This document shows, piece by piece, positions 43,846 to 53,153 of a DNA stretch of 64,000 nucleotides. The DNA comes from JAJEFO01 sp022819605. GTDB lineage: Bacteria; Pseudomonadota; Alphaproteobacteria; Rhodobacterales; Rhodobacteraceae. Position numbers and translations under genes: made by a program. The notes beneath the pieces are model-generated. The model was given only the letters and a program-made list of their open reading frames with translations. It made no database searches and was not told the origin of the DNA. The stretch spans positions 558,001 through 622,000 of the forward strand of contig OZ244901.1 of NCBI GenBank assembly GCA_965221545.1, written 5' to 3'. How positions within the stretch are numbered: the stretch's first letter is position 1; each line of letters starts with the position of its first letter.

Positions 43846-44643
43846 CTACACTGACTTTCTTTTCCGAATTTCCTTCGACATCATTCTGCGCTTTTCAGCC
43901 AGGGCTTCGCGTCGCTGCTGTTCGATGCTCAATCTGAATGACTGCTCGACGAAGTCGATGTGATCGAGGGCCGCCTTTTCGGCCCGGGCCTCGTCACCGT
44001 CGATGACGGCATTGCCCAGTTCCAGGTGCTGCTCGAACAGTCTCTGACCCGAACCGTCGATCGTCTTCAGGACATCGCGGTTGTAGAACACGCCTTGCCG
44101 CGTGAGCTCGTGGATCGATGCCATCATGTGAATCAACGTCGCATTCTGGCTGGCGTCGACGATCGCCGTGTGCAAGGCGAAATCCGCCTCGCGGGCGGCT
44201 TCGGAGTCCTGCTCGCTCCACGCTCTTTCAGTCTCGGCAAGAATCTCCGCGATTCTCTCCTTGTCGGCCCGTGTCGCACGGCGTGCCGCCAGCCGGGCGG
44301 CGAACCCCTCCTGCTCGCGGCGATATTCGAGGTAGTCGAAGAACGTCTGCTCATGGCGCCCATAGAGCGCCAGCAAAGCTGGCAGCATGGCCTGACCGGT
44401 CAGCGGCGAGACGAACGTGCCCTCGCCGTGCCGAGTGGAGACAAGTTTGCGTTCCTCAAGGACCTGCAGCGCCTCGCGCAGTTTCGGGCGCGACACGTTC
44501 AGCATGTCGGCGAGGTCGCGCTCCGACGGCAGCTTGCGCCCTTGCTTCAGAATGCCCGAAGCTATCAGGTCCTCGATTTGCGTAACGACGGCATCGGCCA
44601 GTGATTCGTGCCCAACTGGTTCGAATATTGCCGTGGATGCCAT
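43846..44643 (-). CDS. GntR-family regulator, FadR subfamily (LldR-like)
   Basis: This 265-residue regulator has an N-terminal winged helix-turn-helix (KLPSERDLADMLNVSRPKLREALQVLEERKLVSTRHGEGTFV) and a C-terminal all-helical FadR-type effector domain (FCD) from about residue 90 with likely metal-ligand His and Asp residues (DFALHTAIVDASQN, H in FEQHLELGNAV). The Lys/Arg-rich tail is unusual. GAGGTGAG precedes the ATG. It is divergent from a TRAP transporter and an LldD-like gene, which suits a lactate or 2-hydroxyacid-responsive repressor of the LldR kind. That ligand is inferred from context. Confidence 0.88.
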   Translation of the reverse strand: MASTAIFEPVGHESLADAVVTQIEDLIASGILKQGRKLPSERDLADMLNVSRPKLREALQVLEERKLVSTRHGEGTFVSPLTGQAMLPALLALYGRHEQTFFDYLEYRREQEGFAARLAARRATRADKERIAEILAETERAWSEQDSEAAREADFALHTAIVDASQNATLIHMMASIHELTRQGVFYNRDVLKTIDGSGQRLFEQHLELGNAVIDGDEARAEKAALDHIDFVEQSFRLSIEQQRREALAEKRRMMSKEIRKRKSV

Positions 44644-44855
44644 TGCGCGCTCACCTCACTGATTTGAAATCAGGAACTATCTGGTTCAGGAAAATAACCA
44701 CCTGTCCAGAAATTTCAAGCCGTTCTGAACGCTGCTGACATTTCATGCAATATGCTGTTAATAGAGCATTTTGTAAATATCCCTTAGCCGAAAGGCATTG
44801 AGCCGAGTGGTGATCGGCGGGTATTTGGCAAGATCCCCAGTCAGATTCGGCACTA

Positions 44856-44907
44856 AGTGGTAAAGAAAATTGTTGACTTACATTAGTTGTCAATAATATT
44901 TACCACT
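44856..44907. promoter_or_regulatory. Nested inverted repeats and promoter candidate upstream of the TRAP operon
   Basis: AGTGGTAAA (44856-44864) is perfectly repeated in inverse as TTTACCACT (44899-44907). Inside lie ATTGTTGAC (44869-44877) and GTCAATAAT (44889-44897), inverted with one mismatch. A -35-like TTGACT (44873-44878) and -10-like TAATAT (44894-44899) fall within the dyads, with a short 15-base spacer; TATTTA (44897-44902) gives 18. The site lies between the divergent GntR gene and dctP, and is a good candidate for the GntR operator. Confidence 0.55.
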
Positions 44908-44978
44908 GGCAGGGCGTCAGTCGATTCTGCGCCCTGTGAACGGAACGCACGTTCCTAACCTTTCTGGAGGAGACTTCC

Positions 44979-46028
44979 ATGAAAACGACTCTGACGTGCC
45001 TCGCCTTGGCTGCCAGCCTGATCGCTGCGCCGGCGGTCGCTGCCGACAAACTTCTGTTGAAGACCCCGATCGCGTTCTCGACCTCGCTGCCAGGACTCGG
45101 GTCGCCTATTCCACGCGTTGCCGAACAGCTCGACCTGATGTCGGGCGGCACGCTGAAGATGAAAGTGTACGAACCGGGCGAACTGGTTCCGCCGTTTGAA
45201 ATCCTGGACGCCGTGTCGACCGGCAAGATCAACTCGGGCTACACCACCGCCGGCTACTGGGCGGGCAAGATTCCGGCCGCGCCGCTCTTTTCGGCCGTTC
45301 CGTTCGGTCCCGAAGCGGGCGAGTACATGGCCTGGATCTACTACGGAAACGGCCTGTCTCTGTACCAGGAGATGTACGATCAGGCGGGCTACAACGTCCA
45401 TGTCATTCCATGCGCCATCATCGCGCCCGAAACCTCGGGCTGGTTCGCCAACGAGATCAATTCGCCTGCCGACCTGGAAGGTCTGAAGATGCGCTTCTTC
45501 GGCCTTGGCGGCAAGGTCATGCAGAAGCTCGGCGTTGCCACCTCGCTGCTGCCCGGCGGCGAAATCTTCCCGGCGCTGGAAAAGGGTGCAATTGACGCAA
45601 CCGAGTTCTCGATGCCCGCCATCGACGCGCGTCTTGGCTTCCACAAGCTGGTGAAGTTCAACTACTTCCCCGGCTGGCACCAACAAGCCACCCTCTTTGA
45701 ACTGCTCGTGAACAAGGACGTCTGGGCCGAAGTCAACGACACTCACAAGGCGATCATCGAAAACGCCTGCAAGGCGTCGATGACCGACAGCTTCGCCGAG
45801 GGGGAGGCAATCCAGCATGACGTGATGATCGACAATGTCGAGAACAACGGCGTGACCATCATGCAGTGGTCAGAAGAAATGCTCGATACCTACCGGACCA
45901 CTTGGGAAGAGGTCGCCGCCGAAGAGTCCGCCAACAACGAGTTCTTTGCCAAGGTTCTCTCTGACATGAACGAGTTTCGCGACGGCTATCTGCTCTGGAA
46001 GCGAAACGCTTTCTTGCCGCGGAAGTAA
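44979..46028 (+). CDS. dctP: TRAP transporter substrate-binding protein (DctP type, TakP-like group)
   Basis: This 349-residue periplasmic protein has a Sec signal (TLTCLALAASLIAAPAVA) and TRAP-SBP features: the helix SGWFANEINSPADLEGLKMRF, FFGLGGKVMQKLGVATSLLPGGEIFPALEKGAIDATE and a binding segment FNYFPGWHQQATLFELLVN. The GGEIFPALE...IDATE and PGWH motifs resemble the group that binds 2-oxoacids or lactate, where Arg and Trp residues hold the carboxylate. GGAGGAG precedes ATG 44979. The following lactate-type dehydrogenase supports lactate or a related hydroxyacid as ligand. Confidence 0.92.
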   Translation: MKTTLTCLALAASLIAAPAVAADKLLLKTPIAFSTSLPGLGSPIPRVAEQLDLMSGGTLKMKVYEPGELVPPFEILDAVSTGKINSGYTTAGYWAGKIPAAPLFSAVPFGPEAGEYMAWIYYGNGLSLYQEMYDQAGYNVHVIPCAIIAPETSGWFANEINSPADLEGLKMRFFGLGGKVMQKLGVATSLLPGGEIFPALEKGAIDATEFSMPAIDARLGFHKLVKFNYFPGWHQQATLFELLVNKDVWAEVNDTHKAIIENACKASMTDSFAEGEAIQHDVMIDNVENNGVTIMQWSEEMLDTYRTTWEEVAAEESANNEFFAKVLSDMNEFRDGYLLWKRNAFLPRK

Positions 46029-46038
46029 CAGCCTTTGT

Positions 46039-46067
46039 TCCGGGGCGGCGGTTTTCGACGCCCCGGA
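46039..46067 (+). promoter_or_regulatory. Hairpin between dctP and dctQM
   Basis: TCCGGGGCG (46039-46047) pairs perfectly with CGCCCCGGA (46059-46067) around an 11-base loop, ten bases after the dctP stop. There is no T-run directly after it. As in the other importers of this window, it may protect the binding-protein mRNA or attenuate the permease. Confidence 0.6.
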
Positions 46068-46151
46068 TCGCCGAATTTCCCGATTTTCGGAATCGTGTGG
46101 GCACCCGCCAGCATCTGTGCTTTCCATACGGGACCGAGAGTGGAGATAGAC

Positions 46152-48212
46152 ATGGCCGCGAACGCACCGAAGGACCCGCTAGGAACATACGAAGGGCTGC
46201 TCGAGCACGAAGAGTCCGACCGCCAGAAGATCGCGGTTGCCATCGACCAGGGCGTCAAGGCAATTGGCCATGTCGTGATGTGGGCGAATGTTCTCCTGAT
46301 CACGGCAATCTTCACACAAGTCTCGCTGCGATACCTGCTCAGTCAGAACTACCCAAAGCTCGACGAGATCCAGTGGCACTTCTACGGGCTTGTGACGATG
46401 ATCGGCATCTCTTACGCGCTGGTCACCGACAGCCATGTGCGGGTCGATGTGCTGCACATGCAGCTCAGCCGTCGTGCCCAGCGGATCATCGAAGTTCTGG
46501 GTATCCTGACGCTGCTGGTTCCTTTCCTTTATTTGATGATCGATCAAGGCTACGACTATTTCTACGAAAGCTGGCGGGTGAATGAACGTTCCGACAGCCC
46601 CATTGGGCTGCCCGCCCGCTGGGCATTCAAGGCCATCATACCGATCAGCTTTGTCCTGCTGGCGCTTGCCGCACTTGCGCGACTGATTCACGACGCTCAT
46701 GCACTCTGGACGGGTCCGGCCTCGGAACGGGAGGGCGCCCGGTTACGCAGGATCGTGCTGGTGCTGCTCGGCTTTGCTGCAGTCTGCGTCGCGTTGACAT
46801 TCTTGGTGGAGACCACGGAGGAAAAGCTCGTCATCGCGATGTTCCTGACCTTCATAGCGCTGCTGTTCACCGGCTATCCGGTTGCCTGGGTGCTGGCCGG
46901 TGTCGGCGTTGCCTTCTGCGGACTGGCCTATCTGTTCGACAACGACCTGATGCTCTGGACAGGGCTTGAAAGCACGTTCACCGGGCTTGACTACCTGACC
47001 CTCGGCGCGGTGGTGAATCGGGTCTACGCGACGATGTCAAATGCGGTTCTCGTCGCACTGCCGATGTTCATTTTCATGGGACTCATGCTTGACGAAAGCG
47101 GCGTTGCGGAGCGGCTGATGAGCTCTATGCAGCGGCTCTTTGGCACAGTTCGGGGCGGTCTGGCGATGACTGTCACGCTGATCGGGATCATCCTGGCCGC
47201 GTCCACCGGGATCATCGGTGCATCAGTCGTGCTTCTGGGCGTGCTTTCGCTGTCGTCGATGATGCAGCAGAAATATCAGCCGACCTTGGCCGCGGGCGTC
47301 GTCTCGGCAAGCGGCACGCTGGGCATCCTGATCCCGCCTTCGATCATGCTGGTGATCATGGCTGACCAGATGGCGCTTTCCGTCGGTGACCTGTTCATGG
47401 CTGCCGTGTTCCCAGGCGTGATCATTGGTGCTCTGTATCTTTTCTACATTTTCGCATTGTCCCTGATCAATCGCGACGCCGCTCCGGTGCCAGAAGGCGC
47501 AGTGCGCCCGGACTGGCGCGCGGTACGCGACGTGTTGATCGCGGTCATCCCGACGTTGGCACTGATCCTCGCAGTGCTTGGTTCGATCTTTGCCGGGCTC
47601 ACCACGCCGACCGAGGCTTCGGGGATCGGCGCCTTGGGCGCGACGCTTTTGGCTCTCGGCTATCGGAGATTGAACATGCAGAAGCTGTGGAACGTGCTGG
47701 TCGCCAGCTTCAATACCACTGCGTACATCTTCGCGATCTTCCTCGGTGCCACCGTCTTTTCGTATGTCCTTCGCGAGTTGGGCGGTGACGAGTTGATTGA
47801 GCACTTGGTACGGTCCACGGGTCTCGGTGCCAACGGAACGGTGATCTTCATCCTCTTCATAGTGTTCCTTCTGGGCTTCGTGCTCGACTGGATCGAGATC
47901 ACGTTGATCGTGTTGCCGCTCATGCGCCCGATCATCAATGGGCTTGGCATCGACATCCAGGGCTTCGGTGTGATTGATGAACCGGCACTTGTCTGGTTCA
48001 TGATTCTGGTCGCGGTGACGCTGCAGACTTCGTTCCTGACGCCGCCTGTGGGGTTTGCGCTGTTCTATCTCAAGGGCGTCTGCCCGCCCGAGATCAAGTT
48101 GACGCACATCTACCGCGGCATCATTCCTTTCGTGATCCTGCAGCTTATCGGTCTGTCGCTGGTCTTCTACTGGCCGACGCTCGCCACGTGGCTGCCCTCG
48201 GTCGCTTACTAG
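46152..48212 (+). CDS. dctQM: Fused TRAP transporter small and large permease subunits (DctQ-DctM)
   Basis: This 686-residue membrane protein joins the small DctQ unit (residues about 20-220, four membrane segments, including QVSLRYLLSQNYPKLDEIQWHFYG and DSHVRVDVLHMQLSRRAQR) to the large DctM unit (from about 225). DctM features are GYPVAWVLAGVGVAFCGLAY, LPMFIFMGLMLDESGVAERL, GTLGILIPPSIMLVIMAD, AGLTTPTEASGIGALGA and TPPVGFALFYLKG. GGAG six bases upstream supports ATG 46152 rather than the longer frame from 46035, which crosses the hairpin. Fusion of Q and M is known in TRAP systems. It imports the DctP ligand with the sodium gradient. Confidence 0.92.
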   Translation: MAANAPKDPLGTYEGLLEHEESDRQKIAVAIDQGVKAIGHVVMWANVLLITAIFTQVSLRYLLSQNYPKLDEIQWHFYGLVTMIGISYALVTDSHVRVDVLHMQLSRRAQRIIEVLGILTLLVPFLYLMIDQGYDYFYESWRVNERSDSPIGLPARWAFKAIIPISFVLLALAALARLIHDAHALWTGPASEREGARLRRIVLVLLGFAAVCVALTFLVETTEEKLVIAMFLTFIALLFTGYPVAWVLAGVGVAFCGLAYLFDNDLMLWTGLESTFTGLDYLTLGAVVNRVYATMSNAVLVALPMFIFMGLMLDESGVAERLMSSMQRLFGTVRGGLAMTVTLIGIILAASTGIIGASVVLLGVLSLSSMMQQKYQPTLAAGVVSASGTLGILIPPSIMLVIMADQMALSVGDLFMAAVFPGVIIGALYLFYIFALSLINRDAAPVPEGAVRPDWRAVRDVLIAVIPTLALILAVLGSIFAGLTTPTEASGIGALGATLLALGYRRLNMQKLWNVLVASFNTTAYIFAIFLGATVFSYVLRELGGDELIEHLVRSTGLGANGTVIFILFIVFLLGFVLDWIEITLIVLPLMRPIINGLGIDIQGFGVIDEPALVWFMILVAVTLQTSFLTPPVGFALFYLKGVCPPEIKLTHIYRGIIPFVILQLIGLSLVFYWPTLATWLPSVAY

Positions 48213-48224
48213 GGAACCGGACCT

Positions 48225-49412
48225 GTGCGGCTCAAGGACTGCCATAACTTCCACGACTTCCGGCGACTGGCCAGGCGCCGTGTGCCGGGGCCGATCTTTG
48301 ACTACATCGATGGCGGTGCCGATGATGAAGTGACAATGGCCGAAAACAGGCGCGCCTTCGACCGCTGCGATCTGCTGCCGTCGGTCCTGCGCGGTGTGCC
48401 AGAGGTCGACATGTCGGTCACGGTGATGGGCCAGAAACTGGACATGCCGGTTTACTGTTCGCCCACGGCGCTGCAGCGACTGTTCCACCACCAAGGAGAG
48501 CGCGCGGTCGCGGCGGCGGCGGAGAAATTCGGGACGATGTTCGGCGTGTCCTCGCTCGGTACCGTGTCGCTCCAAGAGTTGCGGCAAAAGCACAAGAACC
48601 CGCAGGTCTACCAGTTCTACTTCCACAAGGATCGCGGCCTGAACACGGCGATGTTGCAGCATGCGAAGGACGCCGGGGTCGAGGTGATGATGCTGACGGT
48701 CGACTCGATTACCGGCGGCAATCGCGAGCGCGACCTCCGTACCGGGTTTTCGATCCCCTTCCGGCTGACGCTTGGCGGCATGATCCAGTTCGCGATCAAG
48801 CCGATGTGGGGCATCAACTATGTCACGCATGAGCGATTCCGCCTTCCTCAACTGGAAGGGCATGTTGACATGAGCGGGGGGGCCAGTTCGATCGGCGGAT
48901 ATTTCACCGAGATGCTGGATCCGTCGTTGACCTGGGATGACGTGACCAAGATGGTCAGCGACTGGAACGGACAGTTCTGCCTGAAGGGCATCATGACAGT
49001 CGAGGACGCCCGCCGCGCCGCTGAGATCGGCTGTACCGGCATCGTGCTTTCGAACCATGGCGGTCGGCAGCTCGACGGATCGCGTGCGCCACTGGAACAG
49101 CTGACCGAAATCGTCGATGTCGTCGGCGATCGTCTCGACGTGATGATAGACGGCGGCGTTCAGCGCGGCACGCATGTGCTGAAAGCTCTGTCGCTGGGGG
49201 CCAAGGCCGTAGGCATCGGCCGCGGGTACCTCTTCGCGCTCGCCGCCGCCGGGCAGGTCGGAGTCGAACGGGCGCTGGAGCTCATGCGTGCCGAGATTGA
49301 GCGCGATATGCAGCTAATGGGCGTAACCCGAACCGACCAGCTTGGCCGCCACAACATTCGGAACCGCGGCGAGGTCGGGCCATTGCCACCCGCGCAAGGG
49401 ACGGCCGCATGA
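48225..49412 (+). CDS. lldD: FMN-dependent alpha-hydroxy-acid dehydrogenase (L-lactate dehydrogenase LldD-like)
   Basis: This 395-residue FMN enzyme should oxidise L-lactate or a similar 2-hydroxyacid to the 2-oxoacid, at the membrane. Features: the early Tyr in GPIFDYIDGGADDE, SPTALQRLFHHQGERAVAAAA, VMMLTVDSITGGNRERDLRTGF, the Lys in QFCLKGIMTVEDA, the catalytic His in VLSNHGGRQLDGS and the FMN-phosphate loop MIDGGVQRGTHVLKALSLGA. The start is GTG 48225, 12 bases after the TRAP permease, so uptake and oxidation are co-transcribed. Its stop overlaps the start of a truncated D-lactate dehydrogenase remnant. Confidence 0.9.
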   Translation: MRLKDCHNFHDFRRLARRRVPGPIFDYIDGGADDEVTMAENRRAFDRCDLLPSVLRGVPEVDMSVTVMGQKLDMPVYCSPTALQRLFHHQGERAVAAAAEKFGTMFGVSSLGTVSLQELRQKHKNPQVYQFYFHKDRGLNTAMLQHAKDAGVEVMMLTVDSITGGNRERDLRTGFSIPFRLTLGGMIQFAIKPMWGINYVTHERFRLPQLEGHVDMSGGASSIGGYFTEMLDPSLTWDDVTKMVSDWNGQFCLKGIMTVEDARRAAEIGCTGIVLSNHGGRQLDGSRAPLEQLTEIVDVVGDRLDVMIDGGVQRGTHVLKALSLGAKAVGIGRGYLFALAAAGQVGVERALELMRAEIERDMQLMGVTRTDQLGRHNIRNRGEVGPLPPAQGTAA

Positions 49413-49603
49413 CCGGCGACTCATTGCTGGCAAGGCTTCGCCATATTGTTGGCCGCCGCCACCTGTTGACCGGCCAGCGCGCCACCGAGCGCTTCCGCTC
49501 GGGCCGAGATTCTGGGAGTCTGATTGACGATTCCGGCTGGCAAGCGCAAGAACGGACCTTGCTCACTCGGCATGGTCAGCGCCGTGCTTCGACGTGGCGC
49601 TAA
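49409..49603 (+). pseudogene. N-terminal remnant of a D-lactate dehydrogenase-like FAD enzyme (Dld)
   Basis: A 64-codon frame starts in an ATGA overlap with the lldD stop. Its first 40 residues (SLLARLRHIVGRRHLLTGQR, ATERFRSGRDSGSL) resemble the start of quinone-dependent D-lactate dehydrogenase (L..L...VG..HLLT....T.R+R.G..SG). The FAD-binding PP-loop and everything after is missing; the frame ends at 49603, four bases into the stop region of pyruvate carboxylase. This looks like a gene cut by deletion, leaving only the L-isomer enzyme in the operon. Confidence 0.5.
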
Positions 49604-52600
49604 CCTTCCATCTCGATCAGGAGATCCTTGGCGTCAATCTGCGTGCCGGGGGCCACATGCACGGCCTTGACCACGGAGTCGCGGTCGGCGTGGATCCCGG
49701 TTTCCATCTTCATCGCCTCGATGGTCAGCATGAGGTCGCCCTGCTTGACATTGGCTCCCTCCTGCACTGCGACCGACGCGACGATGCCGGGCATCGGTGC
49801 GCCAATGTGGCACTTGTTGGATGCATCGGCCTTGATGCGCGCCACCGCCGCACTTTGAGCCGAACTGTCGGCGATTCGCACGGTCCGGGGCTGTCCGTTT
49901 AGTTCGAAGAACACCTTGGCGATGCCCTCTTCGTTGGTTTCCGCCACCGCCTGAAGCTGAATCTCCAGCGTCACCCCCGGGTCGATCTCAACGGAGATTT
50001 CCTCGCCCGGTTCCATGCCGTAGAAGAACGTGTGAGTCGGCAGCGTGCGCACCGGACCGTAGATGTCGTGGCGTTCGGTGTATTCGGCAAACACCTTGGG
50101 GTACATGAGATAGCCGCCAAGGTCTTCATCGTTAAATTCCCGTTCGAACCTGTCGTTGATTTCGCGCCGTACCTCTTCAAGGTCCACGGGCGCCAGGTCC
50201 GCGCCGGGTCGCGTTGAAACCGGCGTTTCACCCTTCAGGACCTTTTCCTGGATGCCCTTGGGCCAGCCGCCCGGTGGCTGTCCAATGTCCCCGCGCATCA
50301 TGCCGACAACGCTCTCCGGGAATGCGACCTCGCGTTTCGGATCAAGGACGTCTTCGACGCTGAGGCCCTGGCTCACCATCATGAGGGCCATGTCCCCCAC
50401 GACCTTCGACGTGGGTGTCACCTTCACGATGTCGCCGAACATCCTGTTCACGTCAGCATAGGCGTGGGCGACCTCGTGCCAGCGTTCCTCCAATCCGATC
50501 GAACGGGCCTGGGCCTTGAGGTTCGTGAACTGACCGCCAGGCATTTCGTGCAGATAGACCTCGGAGGCAGGCGCCTGCAGGCCGGATTCGAACGCGGCGT
50601 AGTGTCCGCGCACTCCCTCCCAGTAATTCGAAATTTCGCGAATTGCACCGATGTCGAGAAGCGTATCGCGCTCCGATCCCTTGAGCGCCTCGACCACGGT
50701 GCCGAGGGTGGCCTGCGACGTGTTGCCCGAAAGCGCGTCCATTGCGCAATCCACGACATCGACGCCGGCTTCGGAGGCTGCGAGGATCGATGCGCACGCG
50801 ATGCCGGCAGTGTCATGCGTGTGGAAGTGCACGGGCAGCCCGACTTCCTCCTTGAGCGCCTTGACCAGCGCCCGGGCGGCAGCAGGCTTCGCGAGACCCG
50901 CCATGTCCTTCAAGCCAAGAACATGTGTGCCGGCCTCCTTCAGTTCCCTTGCCATGGACACGTAGTACTTGAGGTCGTACTTGGCGCGATCCGGATCGTG
51001 AATGTCGCCGGTGTAGCAGATCGCGGCTTCAAGGATTCCGCCGGTGTCCAGAACGGCGTCCATCGAAACCCGCATGTTCTCGATCCAGTTCAGCGGATCG
51101 AAGATCCGGAAGAGATCGACGCCATTGTGGGCTGCACGCTGAATGAAGAACCGGACCACGTTGTCGGGATAGTTCGTGTAGCCGACGGCGTTGGACCCCC
51201 GGACAAGCATTTGCGTGAGGAGGTTCGGCATTGCAGCGCGGAGATCGCGGAGCCGCTGCCAGGGACATTCCTGCAGGAACCTGTAGGCCACGTCGAATGT
51301 GGCACCTCCCCAGCATTCGACGCTGAACAAGCCGGGCAGGTTCGCCGCGTAGGCCGGAGCCACGTTGATCATGTCGATCGAGCGCATCCGCGTGGCGAGG
51401 AGAGACTGCGGCCCGTCACGCATGGTCGTGTCGGTGACCAGGACCCGTTCCTGCTCCAGCATCCAGTTCGCGACGGCCTCGGCTCCTTCACTCTTCAGGA
51501 GGTCACGTGTGCCCGGCGCCGGATCGCGGGTCTGGAGTTCTGGCGGCGCCGGAGCGCGGAGGCTTGCGGGTGGTTTGGGGCGGTTTCTCGTCTCGGGGTG
51601 GCCGTTGACGGTCACGTCCGCGAGATAGTTCAGGATCCGGGTTGCCCGATCCCTTCGCGGCTTGAAGTCGAAGAGCCCGGGTGTCTCGTCTATGAAACGC
51701 GTGTGATATTCGTTGTTGAGAAAAGTAGGATGCTTCAGCAGGTTCTCGACAAAGGCGATGTTGGTGGACACGCCGCGAATCCGGAATTCACGAAGCGCGC
51801 GATCCATCCGGGCGATCGCGGCTTCGGGGGTGGGCGCCCAGGCGGTGACCTTTTCAAGAAGCGAATCGTAGTAACGCGTGATGACCGCCCCCGAGTAGGC
51901 CGTGCCCCCGTCAAGCCGGATCCCCATGCCGTTCGCGCCTCGGTAGGCCGCGATGCGCCCATAGTCCGGAATGAAGTTGTTGGTCGGATCTTCCGTCGTG
52001 ATCCGGCACTGGATTGCGTGGCCGTTGAGGGCGACGTCGTATTGCGACGCCGTGCCCGTTGCCTCCACCAGGCCCTTGCCTTCGGCGATCAGGATCTGGG
52101 CCTGGACGATGTCAATTCCGGTCACCTCTTCGGTCACGGTGTGTTCGACCTGGATGCGCGGATTCACTTCGATGAAATAGAATTCCCCGGAATCCATGTC
52201 CATCAGGAACTCGATGGTGCCGGCGCATTCGTAGTTCACCTCCTCGGCTATCTTCCTGCCAAGGCCGGCAAGCCTTTCGCGCTGTGCGCCCGAAAGGTAG
52301 GGCGCGGGCGCGCGCTCGACCACTTTCTGGTTCCGGCGCTGCACGGAGCAGTCGCGTTCCCAAAGGTGGTATATGTTTCCTCGGCTGTCGCCGAGGATCT
52401 GCACCTCGACGTGGCGTGCGCGCTGGATCATCTTTTCGAGATAGCCCTCGCCGTTGCCGAAGGCCGCTTCCGCCTCGCGGCGCCCTTCCAGGACTTTCTC
52501 CTCGAGTTCGTCGGGCGACATGATCGGGCGCATGCCGCGCCCGCCTCCACCCCAGGAAGCCTTGAGCATCATTGGATAGCCGATTTCCTCGGCTTGCTTG

Positions 52601-53043
52601 CGCACGAGTTCCATGTCGTTGCCTAGAACGTCCGATGCGGGAATGACCGGCACCCCGGCCTTGATCGCGACCTTGCGCGCGCTTGCCTTGTCGCCAAGTG
52701 CCCGCATGGTCTCGGATTTCGGGCCTATGAAGGTGATGTCGGCTTCGGCGCAGGCCTCGACCAGCGCGGGATTCTCTGAGAGCAGTCCGTATCCCGGATG
52801 AATCGCGTCGGCCCCGCTGCCCTGGGTAACCCGGATCACCTCGTCGATGGAGAGATAGGCCGCAACGGGGCCCAGCCCTTTGCCGATGCGATAGGCCTCG
52901 TCTGCCTTGAACCGGTGGAGGCACAGCTTGTCCTCTTCTGCGAAGATCGCGACGGTGCGCTTGCCGAGCTCGTTTGCCGCACGCATGACGCGGATGGCGA
53001 TTTCGCCTCGGTTGGCAATCAGGATTTTCTTGATCTCGGCCAT
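49600..53043 (-). CDS. pyc: Pyruvate carboxylase
   Basis: This 1147-residue biotin enzyme converts pyruvate, bicarbonate and ATP to oxaloacetate. Domains in order: biotin carboxylase (start KKILIANRGEIAIRVMRAANE, ATP-grasp loop KASWGGGGRGMR, VEVQILGD, FIEVNPRIQVEHTVTEEVTG), carboxyltransferase from about residue 530 (VTDTTMRDGPQSLLATRMR, FSVECWGGATFDVAYRFL), and the C-terminal biotinyl domain with Lys1112 in EAMKMETG. The length is right for a full-size enzyme. ATG 53043 was chosen by domain start; the open frame extends further upstream without similarity. It converges on the lactate operon and would use the pyruvate made there. Confidence 0.97.
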   Translation of the reverse strand: MAEIKKILIANRGEIAIRVMRAANELGKRTVAIFAEEDKLCLHRFKADEAYRIGKGLGPVAAYLSIDEVIRVTQGSGADAIHPGYGLLSENPALVEACAEADITFIGPKSETMRALGDKASARKVAIKAGVPVIPASDVLGNDMELVRKQAEEIGYPMMLKASWGGGGRGMRPIMSPDELEEKVLEGRREAEAAFGNGEGYLEKMIQRARHVEVQILGDSRGNIYHLWERDCSVQRRNQKVVERAPAPYLSGAQRERLAGLGRKIAEEVNYECAGTIEFLMDMDSGEFYFIEVNPRIQVEHTVTEEVTGIDIVQAQILIAEGKGLVEATGTASQYDVALNGHAIQCRITTEDPTNNFIPDYGRIAAYRGANGMGIRLDGGTAYSGAVITRYYDSLLEKVTAWAPTPEAAIARMDRALREFRIRGVSTNIAFVENLLKHPTFLNNEYHTRFIDETPGLFDFKPRRDRATRILNYLADVTVNGHPETRNRPKPPASLRAPAPPELQTRDPAPGTRDLLKSEGAEAVANWMLEQERVLVTDTTMRDGPQSLLATRMRSIDMINVAPAYAANLPGLFSVECWGGATFDVAYRFLQECPWQRLRDLRAAMPNLLTQMLVRGSNAVGYTNYPDNVVRFFIQRAAHNGVDLFRIFDPLNWIENMRVSMDAVLDTGGILEAAICYTGDIHDPDRAKYDLKYYVSMARELKEAGTHVLGLKDMAGLAKPAAARALVKALKEEVGLPVHFHTHDTAGIACASILAASEAGVDVVDCAMDALSGNTSQATLGTVVEALKGSERDTLLDIGAIREISNYWEGVRGHYAAFESGLQAPASEVYLHEMPGGQFTNLKAQARSIGLEERWHEVAHAYADVNRMFGDIVKVTPTSKVVGDMALMMVSQGLSVEDVLDPKREVAFPESVVGMMRGDIGQPPGGWPKGIQEKVLKGETPVSTRPGADLAPVDLEEVRREINDRFEREFNDEDLGGYLMYPKVFAEYTERHDIYGPVRTLPTHTFFYGMEPGEEISVEIDPGVTLEIQLQAVAETNEEGIAKVFFELNGQPRTVRIADSSAQSAAVARIKADASNKCHIGAPMPGIVASVAVQEGANVKQGDLMLTIEAMKMETGIHADRDSVVKAVHVAPGTQIDAKDLLIEMEG

Positions 53044-53153
53044 CGTCCGTCCCTGCCTTGCATATGCGGCATGTGTTATCCGCCGCCGGTGGCGTCGGCA
53101 ATCTCCGATTGGCCAGCGGTGGGGCTCGTGGAACGGGAAACACGGTATTTGCA

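Noticed and set aside
47223..49175. Minus-strand open frame of 650 codons opposite dctQM and lldD
   Set aside because: Composition mirrors the sense genes (His, Asp, Gln rich) and spans two unrelated sense genes; no motif.
50464..52626. Plus-strand open frame of 720 codons opposite pyruvate carboxylase
   Set aside because: Antisense to a well-conserved enzyme and without recognisable features.
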